Origin: Clostridiales bacterium
Lineage (GTDB): Bacteria; Bacillota; Clostridia; Christensenellales; UBA1242
Assembly: GCA_015055665.1 (NCBI GenBank)
Contig: SVHX01000013.1
Location: forward strand, 1 to 43,549
DNA length: 43,549 nucleotides
Direction: 5' to 3'
Numbering within the stretch: the first letter of the stretch is position 1; every line of letters begins with the position of its first letter. The translations under genes were made by a program, and so were the position numbers. The notes beneath the pieces were generated by a model that ran no database searches, had not been told where the DNA came from, and saw only the letters and a program-made list of their open reading frames with translations. This document shows positions 26,425 to 35,246 of this stretch, piece after piece.

Positions 26425-27141
26425 TTATTTTTTCTTCTTTTTAGAGTTTTTTTTGCGTTTAAACGGAATTAGTTCATCAAATAAACTTGCTACATAAGTT
26501 TGTGCTGCGATACTAAGTAGTTTTCTAGCCTTAGATAATTCTCCGTGGGTAAGGAGATTGTTTTCTTTAAGATACTTAAGAGCTCTGCTACTAGCATCAT
26601 ATTCAAGAGGAATATTCAGTAACTTGTTAAGAATCTGAAGAACAAATAGGCTAAACGATATAATTATTAATATATATCCAAAGTCTGGAGTAGGGTATTG
26701 AAAGATAGAAAAGAATAGTCCAATTATGAATAATGGTACCACAAATCCACTTGTAAATCTGGTTATGCGGTTGGTAAGGATTACTGTATTAAACAACGGG
26801 CTATTATCTCTATATTGCATAGCGTGACCTAGTTCGTGTGCAACTATTGCCATAGATGATAGAGATGCGTAATTACAGACATCCTCGCTCATTATAAGTG
26901 TATTGTACTTGTACGAATAAGCATCACCAAGCTTTTCTTGAGTCAATGCAAATTTGAGGTCGTCAAGTCCTAATTGCTGTTTTGCAAAAAATGCTAGTTG
27001 TTTGCCTGTAATATTATGTTTATTGTCTACACGCATATATTTGTTGTAAGTCTTGACTATTCTTGTTCTACTAGACAAAACAATTATAATCAGTATCAGC
27101 AGTATAGCTGCGACTATTGCGATAACTTTATATTTATCCAC
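26425..27141 (-). CDS. Membrane zinc metallopeptidase (YugP-like)
   Basis: 238 aa. An N-terminal membrane helix (about 6-24) is followed by a domain with the gluzincin motif HELGH (102-106) in AIVAHELGHAMQY. Two further membrane helices follow (about 128-170), then IPLEYDASSRALKYL, where the glutamate is a likely third zinc ligand. This matches the YugP-type neutral zinc peptidase family (Zn_peptidase_2); its substrates are unknown. The C-terminus is poly-lysine. The start is GTG at 27141 with AAGGAAA upstream on the reverse strand. It has its own TTGATA-17-TATACT promoter. Confidence 0.9.
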   Translation of the reverse strand: MDKYKVIAIVAAILLILIIIVLSSRTRIVKTYNKYMRVDNKHNITGKQLAFFAKQQLGLDDLKFALTQEKLGDAYSYKYNTLIMSEDVCNYASLSSMAIVAHELGHAMQYRDNSPLFNTVILTNRITRFTSGFVVPLFIIGLFFSIFQYPTPDFGYILIIISFSLFVLQILNKLLNIPLEYDASSRALKYLKENNLLTHGELSKARKLLSIAAQTYVASLFDELIPFKRKKNSKKKKK

Positions 27142-27170
27142 GATTTTTTCCTTGTGTATTATTAGTACTA

Positions 27171-27199
27171 AGTATAACTTATTTTCTGCAAATTATCAA
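27171..27199 (-). promoter_or_regulatory. Promoter of the metallopeptidase gene
   Basis: On the reverse strand: TTGATA (27199-27194) and TATACT (27176-27171), spacer 17, in the 74-bp gap after the upstream gene. Confidence 0.65.
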
Positions 27200-27215
27200 A
27201 TACAAATCAGTGCTA

Positions 27216-28178
27216 TTAGAAGATTTTTTCGATTTCGGATATTTTGCCACTATCCATATGGAAGGTGTAATTATTCCATTGATTAGATAGTATAGAGTAA
27301 TTAACTTTGACTTTGGTGCTATCATGTCTATTGAGATAGAATTCTCTAATATTGCCAAAGTATTCTCTAAATTGCGACATTGTTGCAGAAGATAGATTGG
27401 CGTTGAGTAATTGTTTAAGGCTAGACTCATCTTCAATCTGCAAACACTCAAAAAATGCACGAGGAATAAGATATTCGGAAAAGGTATATTGCTGATGTTC
27501 TCTTTCGAACACATAGTATTGGTTGTGGGAGTGTGATGAGTAATCTACATTACATACAACGGCGTGGTGGCAGAGCGTGTTGCAGGAATTAAATATATTT
27601 AGAGCTTGTTTGGTTTCTTCTATGGAAGACGCGTAGTTGTTATAAATGATTTTCATGTTACGAGAGTCTATAGCAAGAGCATAGTATTGGTTATCCGAAA
27701 TGATTCCTTGAATTAGAATAATGTTAGATTGAATACTTGCCTTAGCGGTCGAAAAAGCAGGGAGTGTGGTATTAAATACCATACTCATACCGCTATATAT
27801 GTAAACTTTAGTATTGGTATTGTCGGTAGTTATAGAAACAAAGAATTCGCCGACGTTACCACTAAACAATGTTTTGCTCTCGACAATGTGGTAGTAATAA
27901 AATGGCGAAAGTATTATATCATAATGGTTATTATTAAACGGTACTATATGTACATTTGGATTGTCGCTAGTGGGTGTATGCTCTGTATTGATTATTGCGG
28001 TATAGGGTATGCTCGGAGCATCTTTGACAATCGCTTCGTAATTAAGATATATTTGTTTTGTCTTGGTCAATACATCTATTTCGTGAGTGCTTATATTGTC
28101 TATGCTACCAATGTTATCACCATTAATCTTAAGTATGCAAGGAGAGCTACTAACGAAGTGTAAGAAATTCTCGTTCAT
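27216..28178 (-). CDS. Protein of unknown function (320 aa)
   Basis: I do not recognise this protein. It is rich in Asn, Ser, Ile and Tyr, with many predicted short strands and no clear signal peptide or membrane helix. The N-terminal 50 residues (CILKINGDNIGSIDN ... KQIYLNYEAI) look like a small beta-sandwich of the PEGA type. Residues 120-230 continue beta-rich, and the last 80 residues have helices with scattered Cys and His. The start follows TTGAGGATT on the reverse strand. It is followed 74 bases on by the metallopeptidase on the same strand. Codon use is weaker in bias than in the ribosomal genes. Confidence 0.75.
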   Translation of the reverse strand: MNENFLHFVSSSPCILKINGDNIGSIDNISTHEIDVLTKTKQIYLNYEAIVKDAPSIPYTAIINTEHTPTSDNPNVHIVPFNNNHYDIILSPFYYYHIVESKTLFSGNVGEFFVSITTDNTNTKVYIYSGMSMVFNTTLPAFSTAKASIQSNIILIQGIISDNQYYALAIDSRNMKIIYNNYASSIEETKQALNIFNSCNTLCHHAVVCNVDYSSHSHNQYYVFEREHQQYTFSEYLIPRAFFECLQIEDESSLKQLLNANLSSATMSQFREYFGNIREFYLNRHDSTKVKVNYSILSNQWNNYTFHMDSGKISEIEKIF

Positions 28179-28263
28179 AATAAATAATCCTCAAAATAAA
28201 TATTTTGCTTGAAATATTATATGAAGAGGTGTTAGTTTATATGAAAGTTGTTAATAATTAAAT

Positions 28264-28506
28264 ATGATAAAATTAAGACCAAACAAAAGTATTAGTGGTG
28301 TGTATTACACAAGAATCAAAGTACTGCAATTTAAGCCTCAAGTTGACCTGGTAAGTGATGAGGATATAATGGATCTATTTATGGGGCTGGTGCGACTTAT
28401 AAAGCGTAATGCTGAGCTTGAAGTAGAGGAAAGGTATCTTGACAAAATAAAATCCATGACTCGCAAAATTGAAAGCTTAAGTAGAGCTGGTAATATCAAA
28501 CAATAA
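28264..28506 (+). CDS. Possible small protein (80 aa) upstream of addB
   Basis: Unrecognised. A short N-terminal beta segment (GVYYTRIKVLQFKPQVD) is followed by a charged helix (about 40-72). No good ribosome-binding site precedes ATG 28264. A tiny frame ATG-AAA-GTT-GTT-AAT-AAT-TAA (28241-28261) with GAGGTG upstream ends two bases before it, so translation may be re-initiation from that mini-frame. It lies 75 bases before addB, which has its own promoter. Confidence 0.5.
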   Translation: MIKLRPNKSISGVYYTRIKVLQFKPQVDLVSDEDIMDLFMGLVRLIKRNAELEVEERYLDKIKSMTRKIESLSRAGNIKQ

Positions 28507-28530
28507 ATAGTGAAGATGAGTGTAATAAAC

Positions 28531-28559
28531 TTGAAAAATTAAGGATCATTTGATATACT
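28531..28559 (+). promoter_or_regulatory. addBA promoter
   Basis: TTGAAA at 28531-28536 and TATACT at 28554-28559, spacer 17. The start of transcription should fall within about 15-20 bases of the addB start codon. Confidence 0.7.
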
Positions 28560-28581
28560 TATAATACTATTTGTATGAGGT

Positions 28582-31500
28582 ATGTCTGTGAATATTAATA
28601 TTGTAGCAAGTGGAAGTAATGAGATTAATAACCAATACATCTTCCAGTTGTTAAAGAAAAGAGATAAGACAAAAAATCATGTGATCATTTCGCCCGATAG
28701 AAGTCAGTTTAGTATCGAGAGAAGACTTTTTGACGAAACGGGAGAGGTGTGTTTTTTTGATATAAATGTAATATCTTTGACAAGGCTTGCACGCAAGACA
28801 CTTGGTGTTAGTAGGAAGAAGATACTTACCAAACAATCGGGCATTGCTCTTGTTAAGAAGATAATTACAGATAATAGAGATAAGCTGCTTGCTTTTGGCA
28901 AAGCGACAGATTATGTTGGATTTGCTAGCACGTTATTTGAAACTATATGTTTTTACAAAAGTTGTAATATTTCTCCAGTAGATATTTATACTGATGATTC
29001 GGAGTCGTATAGTAATTATAAGCAAAAAGATATTAAGTTTGTTTATAGCGAGTACGAAAAATTTTTGGAAGAGGAATATACTGATAGCTTTAATCAACTA
29101 AAGTTATTTGCGGATAGTATTGATAGTGATACTTTTCGTAATACTGTATTTTACTTTCTCGAATTTGATGATTTTACAAGGTTGATGTACGAGATAATTC
29201 TTAAACTATCAAGATTTAGTGATGGTATATACATATCGTGTTTGAGAGGGGGTAGTGCTAACAACTCACACTTATACAATAACAAAGTTTATAACGATCT
29301 AATAGAAATGTATCGATACAACAATATGCTCTTCGAAATTAAGAAGGTTGACCAAGTATTGGATAATCCCCAAAGCGTATTGCTATCCAACGTTCTTGCA
29401 TTTTCACCAGATAAGATTGACCTAAGCAGTAGTGGTGTGGAGATAAGAGAATTTGATAGCTTGGATGATGAGGTCGAATTCTGTGTGTCAGATATTTATA
29501 ATAGGCTAAAGAACGGTGGAGAGGAAACGCTATCCGATTATGCGTTGGTTGTTCCGAGCTTGTCTGATTATAAGTCTAAGATAGAGCGTTGCATGGTGGC
29601 GTGTGGATTGCCTTATTACTTTGACGAAAGCAAAAAATTATCTGTGCATCCATTGGTAAGGATTATATTTGATATTCTTAATCTATTAGGTCATAATTAT
29701 TCTTTAAGTGAATTTCAGGTAGTAATAAAGTCGCCTTTGCTAAACCTAGATAAGATTGCGGTTAGATGTCTTGATAAGCATCTTATTAGGATTGGTGCAA
29801 TAGGGGATATGTGTATCTCTTTAGATGGTATTGAGGATGAAGGCTTGTTAGAGTTGTTGAATCTAATTATTGATCTAAAGAGTAAAGCTAGGGAATCAAA
29901 AACCTTTGGGGATTATATAGACATTGTGAATTTAGCCTTTGAATATATATTATCTCGCTCGGGCGAATACGAATCAACATTAGATGATCTAGAGCTTAGG
30001 GTGTGGGAGCAAGCTAAGAACAAGATAAATTCTATTAACGAAGATATGGTGGCGGTATTTGGTAGTATTGACATAAATGCGGAAAATTTCGTTGATATAT
30101 ATAAAGAGTACTACGATAGCACCAATATAAGTCTTCCTCCAATTACAAGTAATACACTTTTTGTTGCGGATATTAATGCAAGTTATGTATCTAAGTACAA
30201 GCATTTGTATGTTCTTGGCAATAATGACGGAAAGATGCCTAGTCAGAAACTGGATAATGGATTAATTACTGATGATGAGATGGCAAGGTTGCCTAATGCC
30301 AATCTTCTTAGTCCGACAATTGCCATGCTTAATGCAAGGAAGGTTCTTAAAGTTGTTGACCTGTTAAGTAGGTATGAGAAAGATATTATATTATCCTATC
30401 CAACATCCAATGGCGAGGGTAATTTATTTGCTAATAATTTAATTAATTCTTTAATTAAGATTGGTGATATTAAGGTTAAGAGATACTCTGGTGCCTTGGA
30501 TGTTATAGCAAGCAATTATTATGATATTAGTACCGATAATGTGTTATTTAATCATCAAAACTTAAGATGTTTGGAATCCAAGCTTATTGATTATCTAGGT
30601 CAATGGGAAACATATAACAGCAATACCAATTATAGAAAGTTGTGTTCTACTCTTTATCAATTATCATCAGCGGACGTTAAGTCGCTTATTGCAGGTATGG
30701 GACACAAGAAATCTCTAGGAGCTGTTAAGGGAGATTTCTTCCATAATAACGCTACTAGTGTTAGTCAGATAGAGATGTATTACAAGTGCCCATATATGCA
30801 TTTTGCAAGATATGGATTGCTACTTAAGGATGATATAGATACAACTCTTAAACCAAATGATATAGGAACGATTATCCATGATGTTTTGAGCAAACTGGTG
30901 CCTTACATATTAAAGCATAAAGAAGACCTGTCCGATCTAAACAGTAAGGCTCATGAACTCCTAGATTATGTTATTAAGAAGGAAGAATACAAAGACACTA
31001 TCTCCAATAAGAATAATGCTTATGTAATTCGAGCATTGTATGATGAGGTTGGAAGAATTGCTAATGCTGTCGCAAGCCCGATATTAAAATGTAATTTCGA
31101 GCCAAAGTATTACGAATATAGATTTGATAACATACCATCTGCCAACGGACTTAGCATTAGGGGATTTGTTGATCGAATTGATATTAAGGATGATGGCTTT
31201 GTAGTTATTGATTACAAGACAGGAGATAATCACTTTGATGATTATAGTGACTTGGCGTCTGGTAAGAAATTGCAGTTGCTTGTATATGCACGAGCCTTTG
31301 AAAAAATTTCTGGATTGAGATGTAAGGGAGTATTTTACTTTCCAATCTCCAATGACTTTGGTGGAACATATCGCCTAAATGGTACAATGATTAGAGAAGA
31401 ATCGAATTTGATAGACATGGATACTAATCTGATACGAGACGGGTACAAGAGCGATACAATTAATATACAGAAGACATCTAAGGGAAAGATTAGGGAATCT

Positions 31501-31743
31501 CAATATTACAAGAATATGTGTATTGATTCCGACGATATGGATTATATAATAAACTATGCAATAAACAAGGTTGAAGAGGCTGTGATTAGAATAATTAGCG
31601 GACAGATTGATCCTAATCCTCTTAGGGAAGGGGATAAGATTGTTTGTGATTATTGCAAGTTTAGAGCAATGTGTTGCAATGAAAATAATTGTAACGACCA
31701 GAAGATTATTAAGACTATTAGCGAATTGAAGGAGGAAGTGTAA
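28582..31743 (+). CDS. addB: ATP-dependent nuclease subunit B
   Basis: 1053 aa. AddB with AddA forms the Firmicutes counterpart of RecBCD, processing double-strand ends for recombination. The C-terminal nuclease has DYKTGD (D877, K879) and the downstream QLLVYARA motif. The iron-sulfur ligands are C736 (KCPYMHF) and C1022, C1025, C1031 (C-x2-C-x5-C). The N-terminal P-loop expected near residue 10 is absent (ASGSNEINN instead of G-x4-GK[ST]). GAGG lies very close to ATG 28582, so GTG 28588 is an alternative start two codons in. One base separates it from addA. Confidence 0.95.
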   Translation: MSVNINIVASGSNEINNQYIFQLLKKRDKTKNHVIISPDRSQFSIERRLFDETGEVCFFDINVISLTRLARKTLGVSRKKILTKQSGIALVKKIITDNRDKLLAFGKATDYVGFASTLFETICFYKSCNISPVDIYTDDSESYSNYKQKDIKFVYSEYEKFLEEEYTDSFNQLKLFADSIDSDTFRNTVFYFLEFDDFTRLMYEIILKLSRFSDGIYISCLRGGSANNSHLYNNKVYNDLIEMYRYNNMLFEIKKVDQVLDNPQSVLLSNVLAFSPDKIDLSSSGVEIREFDSLDDEVEFCVSDIYNRLKNGGEETLSDYALVVPSLSDYKSKIERCMVACGLPYYFDESKKLSVHPLVRIIFDILNLLGHNYSLSEFQVVIKSPLLNLDKIAVRCLDKHLIRIGAIGDMCISLDGIEDEGLLELLNLIIDLKSKARESKTFGDYIDIVNLAFEYILSRSGEYESTLDDLELRVWEQAKNKINSINEDMVAVFGSIDINAENFVDIYKEYYDSTNISLPPITSNTLFVADINASYVSKYKHLYVLGNNDGKMPSQKLDNGLITDDEMARLPNANLLSPTIAMLNARKVLKVVDLLSRYEKDIILSYPTSNGEGNLFANNLINSLIKIGDIKVKRYSGALDVIASNYYDISTDNVLFNHQNLRCLESKLIDYLGQWETYNSNTNYRKLCSTLYQLSSADVKSLIAGMGHKKSLGAVKGDFFHNNATSVSQIEMYYKCPYMHFARYGLLLKDDIDTTLKPNDIGTIIHDVLSKLVPYILKHKEDLSDLNSKAHELLDYVIKKEEYKDTISNKNNAYVIRALYDEVGRIANAVASPILKCNFEPKYYEYRFDNIPSANGLSIRGFVDRIDIKDDGFVVIDYKTGDNHFDDYSDLASGKKLQLLVYARAFEKISGLRCKGVFYFPISNDFGGTYRLNGTMIREESNLIDMDTNLIRDGYKSDTINIQKTSKGKIRESQYYKNMCIDSDDMDYIINYAINKVEEAVIRIISGQIDPNPLREGDKIVCDYCKFRAMCCNENNCNDQKIIKTISELKEEV

Positions 31744-31744
31744 G

Positions 31745-34700
31745 GTGGCGGAATTTAGTCCTAACGAACAACAATTACAGTTCCTCAAAGCGAGTGGGCA
31801 TAATTTGTTAGTGTCTGCATCAGCGGGTTCGGGCAAAACATCTACAATGATAAGTAAATTGGTTAAGATTATTAACGAAGAAGATACTCCAATTACTTCA
31901 TTGCTTGTTGTAACTTATACTAATGCCGCAGCTAGCGAAATCAAACTTAGATTATATAATGAGCTTTCGAAGATTATTGCGGTGGAATCTGATAAACAGA
32001 AGCAAGCTTGGCTTAAGACTCAACTTGACAACATAGGCAATGCTGAGATTGGAACTCTTCATGCTATTTGTAAGAAACTGATTGTTAAATACTTCTATGA
32101 CCTTGGTGAGAGTCCGGACTTTGGTTTGCTTGGTGAGCAAGAGGGCAAGTATTATCTGGATATGTCAATAAACAATGTGTTTAACAAATTAGTGGTTGAT
32201 GAAGACGAAGAGTTCTTTCAACTTTATAATTGTTATAATCCTAACCGAAACGATACCAAGCTCAAGAAACTTGTATTGCAATTATATAATTATCGAGTTG
32301 CTAGAACTAACTTTGATGAGTGGCTGGGTAATTTCTTAAATGATAGCTATAATGAGAATCTCAACGACAACGTTGCGTGTAGTTATATTCTTGAACATTA
32401 TCGTAAATTAATATTAAGTTATTCTAGCCGTGTAATGGATCTAAGAAAGCAAGCTCATGATATGTCTATAGATAGATATGATGAGTATTTGAATTGTCGA
32501 TATCAATTCATAAACGAAATTGCTGTATGTGATAATATCGAAACAGCGATTAAAGTAATGGCTAACCTTAATCTTGTGTCTAAGCCAAGATTCTCTAGTA
32601 AGTGGAGTGCGGAAGAACAAGAATTTGATTGTGACGTTGATAAATTTAACAAATCTTTTGGCGGAGTTGTATCTGCGTTTGAAGAAGATTTGACTGCCCT
32701 TACTCCGGAGGATGTACGCAAGAGCATAATTATAGCTAAACAAAATGTAATCAAATTAGTCGAAGTAATGCGACTTGTGGAGGCGGAGTATTCAAGAATT
32801 AAGCGAAAGAAAAATGTACTTGACTTTAATGATCTTGAAGAAAAGATGTTAGAGCTACTGTCTAACGAAAAGATAAGAGAATCACTTAAATCACAATACA
32901 AATATGTATTTGTGGATGAGTATCAAGATATTAACGATAAACAAGAGTGTATACTAGCTCATTTGGTATCGGGAAACAACTATTATATGATAGGGGATGT
33001 TAAGCAGAGTATTTATGCTTTTAGGCAGTCATCTCCTAAAATATTTGTTGATAAGTATAATAAGTATCTAGATAATAGCAACAATGATGAGGTTATTAAG
33101 TTTAACATTAATTACCGAAGTGATCGAAACATACTCGAATTTGCGAATACAGTCTTTGACAAAATTATTACACGTGGCACTATTGGTATTGATTACGTTG
33201 CTGATGCGAGATTTGATAGCAAGAAAGAGTACGAGGGTAGTAATGTGTCGCTCTCGATTATTGATGCATCCGAAGATAGTGATGTAGATATGGATATTGC
33301 CGAGGCGAATCTTATAGTCGATAAAATCAGAGAGATATTAAGTCTATCAAAAGTTGATGGTAGTAGCTATAGCTATGGGGATATTGCTATCATTATGCGA
33401 CAGAGAGGAGATTTTGCCAAGGTCTTGTATGACACTCTTTCAAAGCACCAGATACCAGTCAAGACTAGTATGACTAGTGAGTTCTTTGATACATTTGAGA
33501 TTTCGTTGCTACTATCAATACTAAAAGCTGTGTCAAATAGTTCTAACGATATTGCTGCTTGTGGTGTGCTTAAGAATCTGTTTGATGTTACTGATAACGA
33601 GCTTATGGCAATACGCTCAACCAACTATGATATAAGCTTGCACGAGGCTCTTGAGAATTATCAAGGAGATGCTAGTCTTAATAGCAAAATATCTAATTAT
33701 CATAAGTTCATATGTGACAGCGAGAACTATTTGGCTTGTCATACGATTTCCGAGTATCTTAAGTGGGTTATAAGATCTTATGGACTAAGGAACAAATTGG
33801 CAAGTATGTCTGAAGGGGGAGAAAGGGTCGGTAATGTAGAAGACTTTATTGTATTATCAGATAATGTCAATTATGAGTACAATATAGACAAGTTCTTAGA
33901 GTATATAGACATAATAAGTAGAGAGAATACTCTTAAGAAAGTTGGTGCGGGGAACAACGCTATCGAAATATCTACTATTCATCATAGTAAAGGCCTTGAA
34001 TATCCCGTTGTAATACTCTCTAGGCTTGGTAAGAAGTATCAACTCAATAAGGATAGTGGAAGTATTATTATCAATAGTCAATTTGGTATTGGGCTTAAAG
34101 CTATTGATAGTGAGGCAAGAACTCTTAATGATACAATAATAAGAAGTGCATGTAAACTTGCTAATAAGAAGTCTGAGATTGACGAAGAGATTAGGCTCCT
34201 ATATGTGGCAATGACTCGAGCCAAAGAAAAGATGTATCTAATTGGAGCTTATGATCTTAACAAATTGGAAGATAATAAGTCCAAAGGAGTGTATTATACA
34301 AATACATCATATGACATGATTTTTAAGTCTATTGGTAAGATGGATGTTATTAGTATGCTGTCTGGTAAGCCGTTTGCTCTACATGAAGGCACTCCTAGCG
34401 AGGCTAGTGTTGCAATTTATTCTCCCGAAGAACTTATTGAGCAGTCAACAGAAAGCAGCACTCCTCCAATAATCTTGGATCAAGTAGATGATGAACTGAT
34501 GCAGGTGCTAAAGCAAAGTATTGATATTAATGTTAATCGTGATACTACAACAATTAAGAATACGGTTACCAATATACTACGCGAAGAGGTTGATTACGAG
34601 AACCTTAACTTTAGGCCTAAGGACTTATCTCCTCGAGATAAAATCGTTGGTGTCGATTACTTAAAGTTGGGAACTGCGTATCATGCAGTGATGCAAGAAA

Positions 34701-35152
34701 TTAATTTTACGGAGAATTACATAGATATCGAAGAGTTATTATCTTCGTTAGTTGCTGGCGGAGTAATAGATAAGGCTCTTGCCAAGTTAATAAAAATTGA
34801 AGATATTCTTAAGTGTATATCTGTATTAAAGCCTATTATTATTGGTGCGGATAAGTTATACAAAGAAAAGCAGTTCTTGCTATGTGATAATTATAATAAA
34901 TTGGTAAAATCTACGGATAATAATACTAAAGTGATTGTTCAAGGTGTGATTGACCTAGTAGTAGTTAGGGGAGAAGATGTGTATTTGATTGACTACAAGA
35001 CCAATAGGGGCGTTACCGAAGAAGAACTAAAGCAAGAATATTCGCTACAATTAGATCTTTATTCTCACGCTTTTGAGAGTGCTACGGGATTATCTATTAC
35101 ACACAAATATCTGTACTCATTTTATCTTGGTAAGCTAGTAGAGATAATTTGA
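31745..35152 (+). CDS. addA: ATP-dependent helicase/nuclease subunit A
   Basis: 1135-aa UvrD-like helicase with a RecB-type nuclease at the C-terminus. Walker A SASAGSGKT (24-32), motif II VDEYQD (D391, E392), motif VI YVAMTRAKEKMYLIG and nuclease DYKT (D1083, K1085) are intact, so this subunit should supply the motor and one nuclease activity. The start is GTG 31745, with GGAGG at 31729-31733 inside the end of addB. The one-base gap implies translational coupling. No terminator is evident after it. Confidence 0.97.
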   Translation: MAEFSPNEQQLQFLKASGHNLLVSASAGSGKTSTMISKLVKIINEEDTPITSLLVVTYTNAAASEIKLRLYNELSKIIAVESDKQKQAWLKTQLDNIGNAEIGTLHAICKKLIVKYFYDLGESPDFGLLGEQEGKYYLDMSINNVFNKLVVDEDEEFFQLYNCYNPNRNDTKLKKLVLQLYNYRVARTNFDEWLGNFLNDSYNENLNDNVACSYILEHYRKLILSYSSRVMDLRKQAHDMSIDRYDEYLNCRYQFINEIAVCDNIETAIKVMANLNLVSKPRFSSKWSAEEQEFDCDVDKFNKSFGGVVSAFEEDLTALTPEDVRKSIIIAKQNVIKLVEVMRLVEAEYSRIKRKKNVLDFNDLEEKMLELLSNEKIRESLKSQYKYVFVDEYQDINDKQECILAHLVSGNNYYMIGDVKQSIYAFRQSSPKIFVDKYNKYLDNSNNDEVIKFNINYRSDRNILEFANTVFDKIITRGTIGIDYVADARFDSKKEYEGSNVSLSIIDASEDSDVDMDIAEANLIVDKIREILSLSKVDGSSYSYGDIAIIMRQRGDFAKVLYDTLSKHQIPVKTSMTSEFFDTFEISLLLSILKAVSNSSNDIAACGVLKNLFDVTDNELMAIRSTNYDISLHEALENYQGDASLNSKISNYHKFICDSENYLACHTISEYLKWVIRSYGLRNKLASMSEGGERVGNVEDFIVLSDNVNYEYNIDKFLEYIDIISRENTLKKVGAGNNAIEISTIHHSKGLEYPVVILSRLGKKYQLNKDSGSIIINSQFGIGLKAIDSEARTLNDTIIRSACKLANKKSEIDEEIRLLYVAMTRAKEKMYLIGAYDLNKLEDNKSKGVYYTNTSYDMIFKSIGKMDVISMLSGKPFALHEGTPSEASVAIYSPEELIEQSTESSTPPIILDQVDDELMQVLKQSIDINVNRDTTTIKNTVTNILREEVDYENLNFRPKDLSPRDKIVGVDYLKLGTAYHAVMQEINFTENYIDIEELLSSLVAGGVIDKALAKLIKIEDILKCISVLKPIIIGADKLYKEKQFLLCDNYNKLVKSTDNNTKVIVQGVIDLVVVRGEDVYLIDYKTNRGVTEEELKQEYSLQLDLYSHAFESATGLSITHKYLYSFYLGKLVEII

Positions 35153-35200
35153 AATTTTTGCAAAAGTTATATCAATTTATTAGATTAAAAATTAAGTGTG

Positions 35201-35209
35201 TGATATAAT
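35201..35209 (+). promoter_or_regulatory. Extended -10 promoter of the coiled-coil membrane protein gene
   Basis: TG-A-TATAAT at 35201-35209 with a poor -35 (TAGATT). The 17 bases from 35201 to 35217 are identical to 17587-17603. Confidence 0.6.
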
Positions 35210-35246
35210 AGTGTATAATGAAAAATGAAATTAGGAGAAACATGAT

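Noticed and set aside
27729-28163. 144-codon forward frame opposite the 320-aa gene
   Set aside because: Composition looks random, there is no ribosome-binding site, and the reverse-strand frame has proper start signals and is more than twice as long.
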